The notes under the pieces were generated by a model that was not told the origin of the DNA, did not search any database, and saw nothing but the letters and a program-made list of their open reading frames with translations. Position numbers and translations under genes: made by a program. From DATARH01 sp963778385 (GTDB lineage: Bacteria > Pseudomonadota > Alphaproteobacteria > ATCC43930 > CGMCC-115725), in the NCBI GenBank assembly GCA_963778385.1, contig CAVZUA010000040.1, positions 62,001 through 126,000 of the forward strand: a DNA stretch of 64,000 nt, in the 5' to 3' direction. This document shows positions 10,007 through 19,219 of this stretch, piece by piece. How positions within the stretch are numbered: position 1 is the stretch's first letter; every line of letters starts with the position of its first letter.

Positions 10007-12736
10007 GTGATCGCCGCGTTTATCGCCCGCCTCGTCGATTTGAGCCGCCGGCATGCCGTCTACCATGCGCTTGCCGTGCTGGCTTTGGTGCTGGGCGCGG
10101 GGTGGTTTGCCGCCGGGCATCTGTCGATCGATACGGATATCGAAAAGCTGCTGCCGCGCGACGTGGCGTGGCGGCAGAACGAGATCGCGCTCGACCGGGC
10201 CTTCCCGCAGAACGCCAATCTGCTGGCGATCGTCATTGACGGCCGGACCGCGGATCGCGCCGACGATGCGGCGCGACGCCTTGCCGAGAGGCTCGCGGCC
10301 GAGCCGCAGCTGTTCCACAATGTCCGCCGGCCGGATGGCGGTGCGTTCTTCGACCGCAACGGGCTCTTGTTCCTCTCGGTCGACGAGCTGAATGCGCTGT
10401 CTCAGCAGCTCGTCGCGGCGCAGCCGCTGATCGGCAGCCTTTCGGCCGACCCGAGCCTTAGGGGCTTGTTCGACACATTGAAGCTGTTTGTCGAGGGCGC
10501 CGCTCGCGGCGATATCGGCATCGACAAGCTCGAACCGACCCTTACCAAGATCGCCGACATCGTCGACGCCATCGCGACCGGCAAGCCGGCCAATCTGTCC
10601 TGGGGCGAGGTGCTGACCGGGAAAACGCCCGACAAGCACGATCTGCGCAAGTTCGTCTTGGCCCAGCCGGTGCTCGACTACGGCGCGCTCGAACCCGGCC
10701 GCAAGGCGACCGATGAAATCCGCCGGCTGACGGCGGAACTCGGGCTGACGCCGCAGGCCGGCGTGCGGGTGCGCATCACCGGCTCGGTCGCGCTGGACGA
10801 CGATCAGTTCGCCGCGCTGCGCGAAGGCGCGCTGCGCTCGGCGGTGCTGTCGATCGGATCGGTTCTGGTGATCCTGCTGTTGGGACTGCGCTCGCCGCGA
10901 TTGGTCATCGCGATCCTCGCGACCGTGATCGCGGGGCTGGTGCTGACCGCAGCCTTCGCGGCGCTGGCGGTGGGCTCGCTGAACGTGATCTCCGTCGCCT
11001 TCGGCGTGCTGTTTGTCGGGCTCGCGGTCGATTTCAGCATCCAGTTCTCGGTGCGCTACCGCGATCAGCGGCACCGGCTGGGCACGCTCGACGCGGCGCT
11101 CGCCGGCGCGGCGCGGACGATCGGACCATCGCTGGCGCTGGCGGCCGTCTCCACCGCGATCGGCTTTCTGGCGTTTGTGCCGACAGACTATGTCGGGGTG
11201 CGTGAGCTCGGCTGGATCGCGGGCGCCGGCATGGTGATTGCGATCGCGCTCAATTTTCTGCTGCTGCCGGCGCTGCTGACGCTGCTGCGGCCGCGCGCCG
11301 AGCCGGAGGCGGTCGGCTTTGCGCGCGCCGCGCCGGCCGACCGATTTGTCCGCGAGAGGCGGTGGTGGATCGTCGGCGCCGCCGCCGTGCTTGCGCTGCT
11401 GTGCCTCGCGCTGCTGCCGCGCGTCAGCTTTGATTTCGACCCGCTCGACCTCAAAGACCCGCATAGCGAGGCGATGCAGACGGTTCTCGACCTGGTCGAG
11501 GATTCGCAAACCACGCCTTACACGGCCGAAATCCTCGCGCCGTCGCTCGATGCCGCGACCACGCTCGCCGACAAACTCGGCGAGTTGCCCGAAGTCGCCC
11601 AGGTCGTCACCGCGGCGAGCTTTATCCCGGAGCACCAGGATCAGAAACTCGCGATCCTGTCCGATTTGGCATTGCTGGTCGGGCCCGGTCTCGCACCGAT
11701 TGCCAAGACGCCGGCGCCGGCCGACGCCGCGGTCATGGCGTCGCTTGCGGCATGCCGGGACGTCCTGCAAAAATTCGTCACCGCCCATCCCGATGCCAAA
11801 CCGACCGCACGTCTGGTCGCCGCGCTGGACGCGGCGCTGGCGCGCGGTCCGGACATATTGCCGGCGCTCGATAAAGCGCTGTTGTCGGGGCTGCTCTATC
11901 GCTTGCAGCTGCTCGGCGGCCTGCTGCAGGCGAAGCCGATCACGCTAGCCGACCTGCCGGCCGACCTGCGCGACAGCTGGATCGCCGCCGCCGGCGAGGC
12001 GCGCATCGAAGTGTTCCCCAAAGGCAATGCACGCGATCCGGCGGTGCTCGAGCAATTCGTCACCGCGGTGCACCGGGTTGCGCCGCAAGCCACCGGGACG
12101 CCGGTCACCATCCAGGAATCCGGGCGGCTGATCAGTTCGGCTTTTGTCGAGGCGGGGGTCATCGCGGTGGCGGTGATCATCGTGCTGCTGGCGATCGTGC
12201 TGCGCCGGTCGCGCGATGTCGCGCTGGTCATCGCCCCACTGCTGCTCGCTGCGCTGATGACGCTGGCGCTGACCGTGGTGACCGGCCAGAAGCTCAATTA
12301 CGCCAATATCATCGCGCTGCCGCTGCTGCTCGGGATCGGTGTCGCGTTCGACATCTATTTTGTGATGAACTGGCGCGCCGGCCTTTCCGATCACCTGCAA
12401 TCGTCGACCGCGCGCGGCGTGGTGTTCAGCGCGCTGACGACGATGTGCGCGTTCGGCAGCCTGTGGCTGTCACCCGATGTCGGCTCGTCCGAGATGGGGA
12501 AGCTGCTGACGCTGTCGCTGGCGATGACGGTGTTTTGCACGCTGTTCGTGCTGCCGGCGCTGCTCGGGCCGGCGCCGGCTATCGTGTTAGATCGGCGTAG
12601 CGCAGAAGCGGCAGCCCGAGCGCCGCGATCCGCTCCCGCACGCGCGGGCTCAGCAGCGCCGCGAGCTCCTCGGCGTGGCGGTAGCCCGGCACGAAAGAAG
12701 TCGCGCCGCAAGCCGGGTGGCCGTAAATCTCGCTGA
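10007..12736 (+). CDS. hpnN: Hopanoid-associated RND transporter HpnN
   Basis: An MMPL/RND-type inner-membrane protein of about 909 residues, of the family needed to move hopanoids to the outer membrane. Its layout is one helix, a large periplasmic domain starting HLSIDTDIEKLLPRD, five helices (with NVISVAFGVLFVGLAVDFSI), a second periplasmic domain, and five more helices (with NYANIIALPLLLGIGVAFD). I chose the GTG at 10007 (GAGG 8 bp upstream); a TTG at 9974 is also possible. After the last helix the protein has a basic tail of about 50 residues that overlaps hpnK on the other strand by 158 bp. Confidence 0.93.
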   Translation: MIAAFIARLVDLSRRHAVYHALAVLALVLGAGWFAAGHLSIDTDIEKLLPRDVAWRQNEIALDRAFPQNANLLAIVIDGRTADRADDAARRLAERLAAEPQLFHNVRRPDGGAFFDRNGLLFLSVDELNALSQQLVAAQPLIGSLSADPSLRGLFDTLKLFVEGAARGDIGIDKLEPTLTKIADIVDAIATGKPANLSWGEVLTGKTPDKHDLRKFVLAQPVLDYGALEPGRKATDEIRRLTAELGLTPQAGVRVRITGSVALDDDQFAALREGALRSAVLSIGSVLVILLLGLRSPRLVIAILATVIAGLVLTAAFAALAVGSLNVISVAFGVLFVGLAVDFSIQFSVRYRDQRHRLGTLDAALAGAARTIGPSLALAAVSTAIGFLAFVPTDYVGVRELGWIAGAGMVIAIALNFLLLPALLTLLRPRAEPEAVGFARAAPADRFVRERRWWIVGAAAVLALLCLALLPRVSFDFDPLDLKDPHSEAMQTVLDLVEDSQTTPYTAEILAPSLDAATTLADKLGELPEVAQVVTAASFIPEHQDQKLAILSDLALLVGPGLAPIAKTPAPADAAVMASLAACRDVLQKFVTAHPDAKPTARLVAALDAALARGPDILPALDKALLSGLLYRLQLLGGLLQAKPITLADLPADLRDSWIAAAGEARIEVFPKGNARDPAVLEQFVTAVHRVAPQATGTPVTIQESGRLISSAFVEAGVIAVAVIIVLLAIVLRRSRDVALVIAPLLLAALMTLALTVVTGQKLNYANIIALPLLLGIGVAFDIYFVMNWRAGLSDHLQSSTARGVVFSALTTMCAFGSLWLSPDVGSSEMGKLLTLSLAMTVFCTLFVLPALLGPAPAIVLDRRSAEAAARAPRSAPARAGSAAPRAPRRGGSPARKKSRRKPGGRKSR

Positions 12737-13412
12737 CGCCGTCCGGCAGATGCGGCAGCAGCGCGAGCAGCCGCTCCTCGGTCATCGCGCCGCTCCAGGC
12801 GATGCCGAACACCTGATCGTTGCGGGCGAGCCCAGCACGGTCGAGCCGCCTCCTGACGGCGCTGACGACGGGTGACCAGCGGACCGCTACATGGCGTTCT
12901 CCGGGCACCGCGCCACGCAGCGGGGCGGCAGGCTCATAAGGCAGCCGTACAGCGCGCATCCCGAACTCGCGCCCGATCTCGATCACCAACCGGGCGACGG
13001 TCGGGTGAACATGGATGTGCTTGTGGCCGTTGACATGGTCGAGCGGCAGCCCGGTCGCGCTGAACGCTTCGAACTGGGCGCGAATTTCCGCCGCAAGCTG
13101 CCGGCGCGCCGCGGGCGAGAAGTAGAAGCGAAACCCGGCGCGCACCATGTTCGGGTCAAACTTGCCGTCCGCTCCGACGAGCGCGGCAACCTGCGATGCC
13201 GGCAGGATCGGCGCCCCGTCCGCCAGCACCAGATGCAGTCCGATGCCGAGCGTCGGCAGCCGTTTCGCGCGCGCAACGGCGTCGGCGGCCGCCGGCTCGC
13301 CGACCATCAGGCTCGCGACCGTCAGAATACCGTCGCGATGGGCTTGCTCGACGGCCTCGTTGACGGCGACGTCCCGGCCGAAATCGTCGGCGCAGACGAC
13401 AAGGCGTTTCAT
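12579..13412 (-). CDS. hpnK: Hopanoid biosynthesis deacetylase HpnK (YdjC/ChbG family)
   Basis: A 277-residue carbohydrate deacetylase. In the known pathway HpnK removes the acetyl group from N-acetylglucosaminyl-bacteriohopanetetrol. Metal-site residues are in VVCADDFG (residues 6-13) and DHVNGHKHIHVHPTV. It is followed on the same strand by a repeat-containing gap of 349 bp before hpnJ. Its 3' end overlaps the 3' end of hpnN; the hpnK frame in the overlap (IYGHPACGATSFVPGYRHAEE) looks conserved, so hpnK is the older frame there. Confidence 0.93.
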   Translation of the reverse strand: MKRLVVCADDFGRDVAVNEAVEQAHRDGILTVASLMVGEPAAADAVARAKRLPTLGIGLHLVLADGAPILPASQVAALVGADGKFDPNMVRAGFRFYFSPAARRQLAAEIRAQFEAFSATGLPLDHVNGHKHIHVHPTVARLVIEIGREFGMRAVRLPYEPAAPLRGAVPGERHVAVRWSPVVSAVRRRLDRAGLARNDQVFGIAWSGAMTEERLLALLPHLPDGVSEIYGHPACGATSFVPGYRHAEELAALLSPRVRERIAALGLPLLRYADLTR

Positions 13413-13761
13413 GCCTCATCAGCCCCGCGAAGGAGCGCCATCCATACCCGCCTGGTTCGGCATCCAGCGTCCTTCGAGAGGGCTGCTCCGCGGTCTCCTC
13501 AAAATCTGACTCGGAACCATCTTCGTCATTCCGGGCGGCCCGAAGGGCCGAACCCGGAACCTATGAACACAGGCTTGTCCGGAGTGCCTGCGGCGTAGGA
13601 ACGCGCTTTTCGAGGTCTGTGTTCATGGGTTCCGGGTTCATCGCTGCGCGACGCCCCGGAATGACAGTAGTAATTTCGAGTCAGAAGTTTTAGGAGCGCC
13701 GCCAGGCGCGTCTCGAAGGACGCACATTCACGCGTCGCTTCGCCGGGATGAGCTGTGCTCG
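13413..13761. other. 349-bp gap between hpnJ and hpnK
   Basis: No gene is supported here. It holds the third copy of palindromic repeat A (13525-13665). Short apparent reading frames on both strands are translations of the repeat. hpnJ and hpnK are co-directional, so either this spacer is transcribed or hpnK has its own promoter; I cannot see a clear one. Confidence 0.6.
13525..13665. repeat. Dispersed palindromic repeat, family A, copy 3
   Basis: A 141-bp copy with ends GTCATTCCGGGC and GCCCCGGAATGAC and internal arms CCCGGAACCTATGAACACAG / CTGTGTTCATGGGTTCCGGG. The left internal arm has CTATG where copies 1 and 2 have CCATG. It lies in the hpnJ-hpnK spacer, 10 kb from the two suf copies. 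Confidence 0.9.
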
Positions 13762-15189
13762 TCAATTCGCCATCTCCCGGTGGCGCAGGAACTGGAAGAA
13801 CTCGACACCCTCGCGCAGCCGGCGCTTCATCATCTCGGGGCTTTTGATCATCTCCGCGACCAGCGAGGCGATCTTTTTCCGGCGGAAATAGAAGCGCTTA
13901 TAGAAGGTCTCGACCGAGTCGAAGATTTCGGTATGGGTCAGGTGGTCGTAGTGCAGCGGGGCGATCTGCACACCGCGATCATCGATCAGCTCGGCATGTG
14001 TCGCGTCGAGCCAGCCGTTCTCGACCGCCTGGCGGTAGAGCTCGGTGCCGGGATAGGGTGCAGCAAGCGACACCTGGATCGTGTGGGGATTGATGTCGGC
14101 GGCGAACTGGATCGTCTCTTCGATCGTCTCGCGGCTTTCGCCGGGGAGCCCCAGGATGAACGTGCCGTGGATGGTGATGCCGAGGTCGTGGCAGTCCTTG
14201 GTGAAGCGGCGGGCGACATCGACCAGCATGCCCTTCTTGATGTTGTGCAGGATTTGCTGGTTGCCGCTCTCATAACCGACCAGCAGCAGGCGCAGCCCGT
14301 TGTCGCGCAGCACTTCGAGCGTGTTGCGCGGCACGTTGGCCTTGGCGTTGCACGACCAGGTGACGCCGAGCTTGCCCAGCTCCTTGGCGATCGCCTCGGC
14401 GCGCGGCAGGTTGTCGGTAAAGGTGTCGTCGTCGAAGAAGAATTCCTTGACCTGCGGGAAATAGGCCTTCGCCTGGCGGATTTCCTCGATCACGTGCTCG
14501 ACGCTGCGCACCCGGTAGCGGTGGCCGCCGACAGTCTGCGGCCACAGGCAGAACGTGCAACGGCTTTTGCAGCCGCGGCCGGTGTAGAGCGAGACATACG
14601 GATGCTTGAGATAGCCGATGAAATAGTCCTCGACCTTGAGGTCGCGCTTGTAAACGTCGGTGACGAAGGGCAGCGAATCCATGTCCTCGAGGACAGCGCG
14701 GTCGCGGTTATGCACCGGCGCACCGTCCGCGCCGCGATAGCTGAGCCCGTCGATTTCGTCGAATGGGCGGCCCTCGGCAACTTCCTTGATGGTGAAATCG
14801 AATTCCTCGCGCGCGACGAAGTCGATGGCGCTGGAGGCGGTCAGGCTGTCCTCCGGCTCGACGGCGACCTTGGCGCCGATAAAGCCGATCTTGAGGCGTG
14901 GGTTTACGTCCTTCAGTGCCTCGGCGACCTTGACGTCGCTGGCAAAGGACGGCGTCGAGGTGTGCATCACCACCAGCTCGTATTGCCGCGCCTCGTCGAG
15001 CACGGGGCCCAATTCGAGGCGCGCCGGCGGCGCGTCGATCAGCTTCGATCCCGATACCAGCGCCGCCGGCTGGGCGAGCCAGGTGGGGTACCAGAACGAG
15101 CGGATTTCCCGCTTCGCCTGATAGCGCGAGCCCGCGCCGCCATCGAAACCGTCAAAAGACGGCGGCTGCAGGAACAGGGTTTTCATCAT
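13762..15189 (-). CDS. hpnJ: Hopanoid B12-binding radical SAM protein HpnJ
   Basis: A 475-residue radical SAM enzyme with an N-terminal B12-binding-like region and the cluster motif CKSRCTFC (CX3CX2C) at about residues 206-213. In the known pathway HpnJ converts bacteriohopanetetrol glucosamine to the cyclitol ether by ring contraction. Family features include FLQPPSFDGFDGGAGSRYQ at the N-terminus and GTFILGLPGESRETIEET. The start (MMKTLF) overlaps the hpnI stop by one base (TAATG), so the two are coupled. Needs a [4Fe-4S] cluster. Confidence 0.95.
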   Translation of the reverse strand: MMKTLFLQPPSFDGFDGGAGSRYQAKREIRSFWYPTWLAQPAALVSGSKLIDAPPARLELGPVLDEARQYELVVMHTSTPSFASDVKVAEALKDVNPRLKIGFIGAKVAVEPEDSLTASSAIDFVAREEFDFTIKEVAEGRPFDEIDGLSYRGADGAPVHNRDRAVLEDMDSLPFVTDVYKRDLKVEDYFIGYLKHPYVSLYTGRGCKSRCTFCLWPQTVGGHRYRVRSVEHVIEEIRQAKAYFPQVKEFFFDDDTFTDNLPRAEAIAKELGKLGVTWSCNAKANVPRNTLEVLRDNGLRLLLVGYESGNQQILHNIKKGMLVDVARRFTKDCHDLGITIHGTFILGLPGESRETIEETIQFAADINPHTIQVSLAAPYPGTELYRQAVENGWLDATHAELIDDRGVQIAPLHYDHLTHTEIFDSVETFYKRFYFRRKKIASLVAEMIKSPEMMKRRLREGVEFFQFLRHREMAN

Positions 15190-16313
15190 TATTCGCCGTC
15201 TCTTTCGACAATGATTCCACTGGGCTCGATGCGAAACAGCTGATCGCGCCACGACACGCTGCGCCCGAAAAAGCTGCCGATAAATACCGCGAACGACAAT
15301 AGGTCCCGCACCGGCAGCAGCCACAAATCGGCCATCGGCAAGCGCAGCGTCCGGGCGATCGTCAGCGCCGACGCGCCGCGCAGGGCGCAGGACATCGCGA
15401 GAAACCCGAGCGAGGTCAAGCTGAATCCACAAATCACCGTGGCGAGCGCCGCGATCGCGACTGCGTGCGTGACGATCGATCCGGCAAATCCAACCGGCGC
15501 CATCAACCGTACCGTCCGCGCCCAGCGCAGCTCGTGCTGCCACAGACCTTTGAGGCTCTTCTCCGCGACCGAGGTCGCGACAAGGTAGGGCGACAGGGTC
15601 GTGGCCAGCCCGGCCTCGCGTACCGCGCTGCCGATGCGGTGATCGTCGGCGAGCTCGTCGCGCACCACGGCAAGCCCGCCGATCCGATCGAGGACGGCCC
15701 GTCGCAAGGCGATCGTCGCACCAAAGACGCCACCGCCGGCGCCGATCGTTTCCCCAACGAGCGCGCCCGGCAAGAAGCCGTAATTGATGTACAGAGCACC
15801 GAGCCGCGACCACAGACCGCCGGTCGGCAACCCCTTGTAGAGACAGGTCACCAGGCCGATCGCCGGGTCGCGCAGCGGCGCCGTTACCATCGCGAGATAG
15901 TCGCGGCCGACCCGCATATCGGCGTCGGCGAAGACCAGGATCTCGTGCCGTACCGCGGGCAGCATGTTGACGAGGTTCGCGACCTTGAGGTTTCGGCCGC
16001 TGGCGCCCGAATCGACGACGAGCGCGATGTCGCAGCCCGGCCGCTCGGCGATGACCCGCCGCGCGATCGGTAGCGCGCCGTCATCCGAACTGCGTACGCC
16101 GAAGACGATCTGCAGCGCCGGGTAATCCTGATCGACAAAGGACAGCAGATTCTCGTAAAGGCCTGGCTCGGCACCGTATAGCGGCTTCAGTACCGAGATC
16201 GCTGGCTGCTCCGCCGGCACAGTCGCGCGTCGGCGCGCGAAGCGGATCGCGGCAAAGACCGTGGCGGCAAGATAGGTCCACACCGCCAGCAGGGCGAGAG
16301 CGAGGATCAGCAC
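15189..16313 (-). CDS. hpnI: Hopanoid glycosyltransferase HpnI
   Basis: A family 2 glycosyltransferase (ceramide glucosyltransferase-like) of 374 residues from a GTG start (VLILALALLAVWTYL); longer readings add an arginine-rich stretch with no family support. In the known pathway HpnI adds N-acetylglucosamine to bacteriohopanetetrol. It has an N-terminal membrane helix, ISVLKPLYGAEPGLYENL, the FADADMRVG nucleotide-sugar motif, the processive-type LRWARTVR, and two or three C-terminal helices. It is the first gene of hpnI-hpnJ-(repeat)-hpnK and is divergent from mlaA. Confidence 0.92.
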   Translation of the reverse strand: MLILALALLAVWTYLAATVFAAIRFARRRATVPAEQPAISVLKPLYGAEPGLYENLLSFVDQDYPALQIVFGVRSSDDGALPIARRVIAERPGCDIALVVDSGASGRNLKVANLVNMLPAVRHEILVFADADMRVGRDYLAMVTAPLRDPAIGLVTCLYKGLPTGGLWSRLGALYINYGFLPGALVGETIGAGGGVFGATIALRRAVLDRIGGLAVVRDELADDHRIGSAVREAGLATTLSPYLVATSVAEKSLKGLWQHELRWARTVRLMAPVGFAGSIVTHAVAIAALATVICGFSLTSLGFLAMSCALRGASALTIARTLRLPMADLWLLPVRDLLSFAVFIGSFFGRSVSWRDQLFRIEPSGIIVERDGE

Positions 16314-16442
16314 GTTGCCACCACCGCGTGGAGGGGCGACGATCCGGCGACCGGACAGTGTTTTGCGGTTGCGTTCGCAACCGGGATTGTCAACGATAGC
16401 GTGATTCCGTCCCCATAGCCCGCGGCCCCAGCGGAACATTTT

Positions 16443-17465
16443 GTGAGCACCCTGTTGTCCCGCGTCCTCGGCCGTTGGATGGGCGTCGCGGCACTCGCCG
16501 TGGCAAGTCTCGTGCTCGGCAGCTGTGCGACACCGCCGAGCGACCCGGCGGAACGCGCCGAGTTCGTCCGCACCAACGACCCGCTGGAACCGCTAAATCG
16601 CAAGATTTTCGCCTTCAACCAGTTTGTCGACCACGCGCTGTTCCGGCCGGTGGCCAAAACCTATGTCACGGTTGTGCCCGACGACGCCCAGCACGCTATT
16701 CATAACGTGCTGGACAACATGAAGGAGCCGACCCTCTTCTTCAACAACGTGCTGCAGGGCGAATTCAAGCGCGCCGAGATAACGCTCGGCCGCTTCCTGG
16801 CCAATTCGACGGTCGGTTTTGGCGGGTTGGTCGATGTCATGACGCTCAGCGGCGTCGAGCGCCAGCCCGCCGATTTCGGTCAGACCCTCTATGTCTGGGG
16901 TATCCCTTCAGGGCCGTATCTGATGCTGCCGATCCTCGGTCCCTCCAATCCACGCGACGCGATCGGCGGCGGCGTCGATTCTTACGCCGACCCGGCGACA
17001 ATCATCGCCAAGAATGCGGACATCACCGAGCTGCTGACCTACCGTTTCGTCCTCGGTGGGATCGACGAGCGCTCCAGGGTTCTCGACATACTGGACGACC
17101 TCGAAAAGAACTCGGTCGACTTTTATGCGCAGCTACGCAGCCTGTCCCAGCAGCATCGCGACGCCGAATTGCACCATGGTAAGGCGCCGGAGGCGACGCC
17201 GGGGCTTTATGACGATCCTGGGAAACCACCGGCGCCCGCGCCGACGCCGGCCAAGCCCGCCGCCATGCTGGCGCCCGCGCCGCGGGCCGCGCCGTCAGTG
17301 CGACTGGCGACACCGGCAAAGCCCACCGCTGTGCCGGGGCATGGCAGGCAGCATGTGGCCACCGCGCCGCGCCATTCCCCACACCGTCAGCAGACCGCGC
17401 CGAAGCGATCGCTGAGCCGTGTCACCCCTTGTGCAGGCCCGCGATGCGCTCATCCAGCAGTTTGA
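16443..17465 (+). CDS. mlaA: MlaA/VacJ-family outer-membrane lipoprotein
   Basis: A lipoprotein of 340 residues from a GTG start. The lipobox is LGSC with lipidated Cys at about 28. The VacJ core follows: NDPLEPLNRKIFAFNQFVD, FFNNVLQGEFKRA, LGRFLANSTVGFGGLVD, DFGQTLYVWGIPSGPYLMLP and DAIGGGVDSY. MlaA removes mislocalised lipids from the outer membrane outer leaflet. Beyond residue 240 there is a Pro/Ala-rich then Arg/His-rich tail that is not part of the family. Its last 44 bp overlap hpnM on the other strand. Placement among hpn genes suggests a role in lipid/hopanoid trafficking. Confidence 0.93.
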   Translation: MSTLLSRVLGRWMGVAALAVASLVLGSCATPPSDPAERAEFVRTNDPLEPLNRKIFAFNQFVDHALFRPVAKTYVTVVPDDAQHAIHNVLDNMKEPTLFFNNVLQGEFKRAEITLGRFLANSTVGFGGLVDVMTLSGVERQPADFGQTLYVWGIPSGPYLMLPILGPSNPRDAIGGGVDSYADPATIIAKNADITELLTYRFVLGGIDERSRVLDILDDLEKNSVDFYAQLRSLSQQHRDAELHHGKAPEATPGLYDDPGKPPAPAPTPAKPAAMLAPAPRAAPSVRLATPAKPTAVPGHGRQHVATAPRHSPHRQQTAPKRSLSRVTPCAGPRCAHPAV

Positions 17466-18036
17466 CGAGCGCATCCGCGCCGCCCTGCTGCAGCACGCTG
17501 CCATATTCCGAGCGCTGGGTCGCCAGCTGGCTGATGGTGCCGTTGAGGTAAACGTCGATCGCCTGCCAGAGCGCGCCGTTCTGTCGCATCAGGTAATTGA
17601 AGATCACCTTGTCGCGATCGGCCTTGATAAAGGTCGACTGGACGAGGACGCCGTTGGCGTTGGTCGTCGTATTGGGATCGACTTCGAAGCGTTCGCCGTT
17701 GAAGTCATCGAACCGGTTGGCATAGAGCGAGATCGTGTAGCGGGAGAACGCATCGGTAACAGCCTGCTGCTGCGCCGGCTGCATCTGATTCCAGGCCGGA
17801 CCGATGGTCAGCCGGCTCATCAGAGCCAGGTCGTAAGTCTGGGATACAGCAAGGGCGAGGCGCTGATAGCGCTGATCGAAGCTCAATCGCTTCGCTTCCT
17901 TCATGACCGAGAGGAGCGCGTCATAGAAGCGTTGAATCACCGCAACTGGCCCACCGGCCTCGGCCGCCGCCGTGCCGCGGAGCGCGATGGCGGCCGGCAA
18001 TGGGAGCAAAAGGAAGGCGCGTCGTGAGATCGGCAT
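17422..18036 (-). CDS. hpnM: HpnM, periplasmic MlaC/Ttg2-like lipid-binding protein of the hopanoid cluster
   Basis: A 204-residue exported protein. The N-terminus SRRAFLLLPLPAAIALRG has a twin-arginine-like signal. The mature part is the MlaC (Tol-Org-tolerance) fold: VIQRFYDALLSVMKEAKRLS, YDLALMSRLTIGPAWNQM, FSRYTISLYANRFDDFNGERF and VIFNYLMRQNGALWQAIDVY. The family carries phospholipids between MlaA and an inner-membrane complex; in hpn clusters it is called HpnM. It converges with mlaA, overlapping it by 44 bp. Confidence 0.92.
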   Translation of the reverse strand: MPISRRAFLLLPLPAAIALRGTAAAEAGGPVAVIQRFYDALLSVMKEAKRLSFDQRYQRLALAVSQTYDLALMSRLTIGPAWNQMQPAQQQAVTDAFSRYTISLYANRFDDFNGERFEVDPNTTTNANGVLVQSTFIKADRDKVIFNYLMRQNGALWQAIDVYLNGTISQLATQRSEYGSVLQQGGADALVKLLDERIAGLHKG

Positions 18037-18256
18037 GGCTTTTTACGGGTCGTTGGCGAAGTGTCAGTGATAGCAAAGCCGCGGGCGCGACACAGCCAAA
18101 TCCGCACGGCCGCCGTCACGCCGGTTGTCTCCCCGTGGCGCGCGCCCATATGCCAGGCAATTGCGCGGAGCGCGCGAACTGTGGCAGGGATAGCCGGGTG
18201 AACCTGCAGCGGTGCGGGGCAATCGCAGGACGAAACGACGAGGCGAAGCACGAGCG

Positions 18257-19198
18257 ATGATTCGAGTAGTCCTGGCCCAGCCGCGCGGCTTTTGCGCCGG
18301 TGTCGAGCGCGCGATCGAGATCGTCGAGCGGGCGCTGGAAAAATACGGGCCGCCGATCTATGTCCGGCATGAGATCGTGCACAACCGCCATGTCGTCGAG
18401 CGGCTGCGCGCCAAGGGCGCGCGCTTTGTCGACGAGATCGACGAGATTCCACCGGGCGCGGTCACGATCTTCAGCGCGCACGGCGTCGCCAGTGCGATCG
18501 AGACGCGCGCCGAGGAACGCGGCCTGCCGGTCATCGACGCCACCTGCCCGCTGGTCTCGAAGGTGCATATCGAGGGCCAGCGCTATGCCAATCAGGGCCG
18601 CGAGATCATCCTGATCGGCCATGCCGGCCACCCCGAGATCGAAGGCACGATGGGCCGCATTACCGGCAAGGTGCATTTGATCTCGAAGCCCGAGGAGGTG
18701 GCCGGATTGAACGTCGGCAACCCGGACAAACTCGCCTTCATCACCCAGACGACGCTCTCGGTCGACGACACGCGCGCGGTCATCGAGGCGCTGAAGGCAC
18801 GCTTCCCGTCGATCGTCGGACCCGACACCAAGGACATCTGCTACGCGACGCAAAACCGCCAGCGCGCGACGCTCGAACTTGCGAAGATCGTCGATGTCGT
18901 GCTGGTGGTCGGCGCGCCGAACAGCTCCAACTCGAACCGGCTGCGCGAGATCGCCGCCGAATTTGGCGTGCCGAGCTATCTGATCGAAGACGCCAACGCG
19001 CTCGATCCGCGTTGGCTCGCCGGGGTCTCGGCCGTCGGCATCACCGCCGGCGCCTCCGCGCCCGACGAGCTCGTCGACGAGCTTGTCGAGCATCTTCGGA
19101 CGATGGACGAGATCGAAATCGAACGCCTTTCCGGGGTGACCGAGAACGTCCGCTTCCGGATGCCCGACCAACTCGCCGAGCCGTTAGCCGGCAACTGA
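18257..19198 (+). CDS. ispH: 4-hydroxy-3-methylbut-2-enyl diphosphate reductase IspH
   Basis: The last enzyme of the MEP isoprenoid pathway, 313 residues, making IPP and DMAPP. The three [4Fe-4S] cysteines are at about C13 (PRGFCAGV), C97 (IDATCPLVSKVH) and C195 (DICYATQN). FITQTTLS and GAPNSSNSNRL are also conserved. The start is the ATG giving MIRVVLAQPRG; a longer upstream reading is basic and unsupported. hpnH follows after 21 bp, so precursor supply and hopanoid modification are probably co-transcribed. Confidence 0.97.
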   Translation: MIRVVLAQPRGFCAGVERAIEIVERALEKYGPPIYVRHEIVHNRHVVERLRAKGARFVDEIDEIPPGAVTIFSAHGVASAIETRAEERGLPVIDATCPLVSKVHIEGQRYANQGREIILIGHAGHPEIEGTMGRITGKVHLISKPEEVAGLNVGNPDKLAFITQTTLSVDDTRAVIEALKARFPSIVGPDTKDICYATQNRQRATLELAKIVDVVLVVGAPNSSNSNRLREIAAEFGVPSYLIEDANALDPRWLAGVSAVGITAGASAPDELVDELVEHLRTMDEIEIERLSGVTENVRFRMPDQLAEPLAGN

Positions 19199-19219
19199 AG
19201 CCAACCAACGAGGTTTACC

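Noticed and set aside
9977..11788. A 603-codon frame antisense to hpnN
   Set aside because: His/Arg/Gln-rich composition without any domain; typical shadow of a high-GC coding strand. Similar long antisense frames over sufS, hpnJ and the RND genes were dismissed likewise.
13526..13765. A 79-codon minus-strand frame next to hpnJ
   Set aside because: More than half is repeat A translated; no start signal or homologue.
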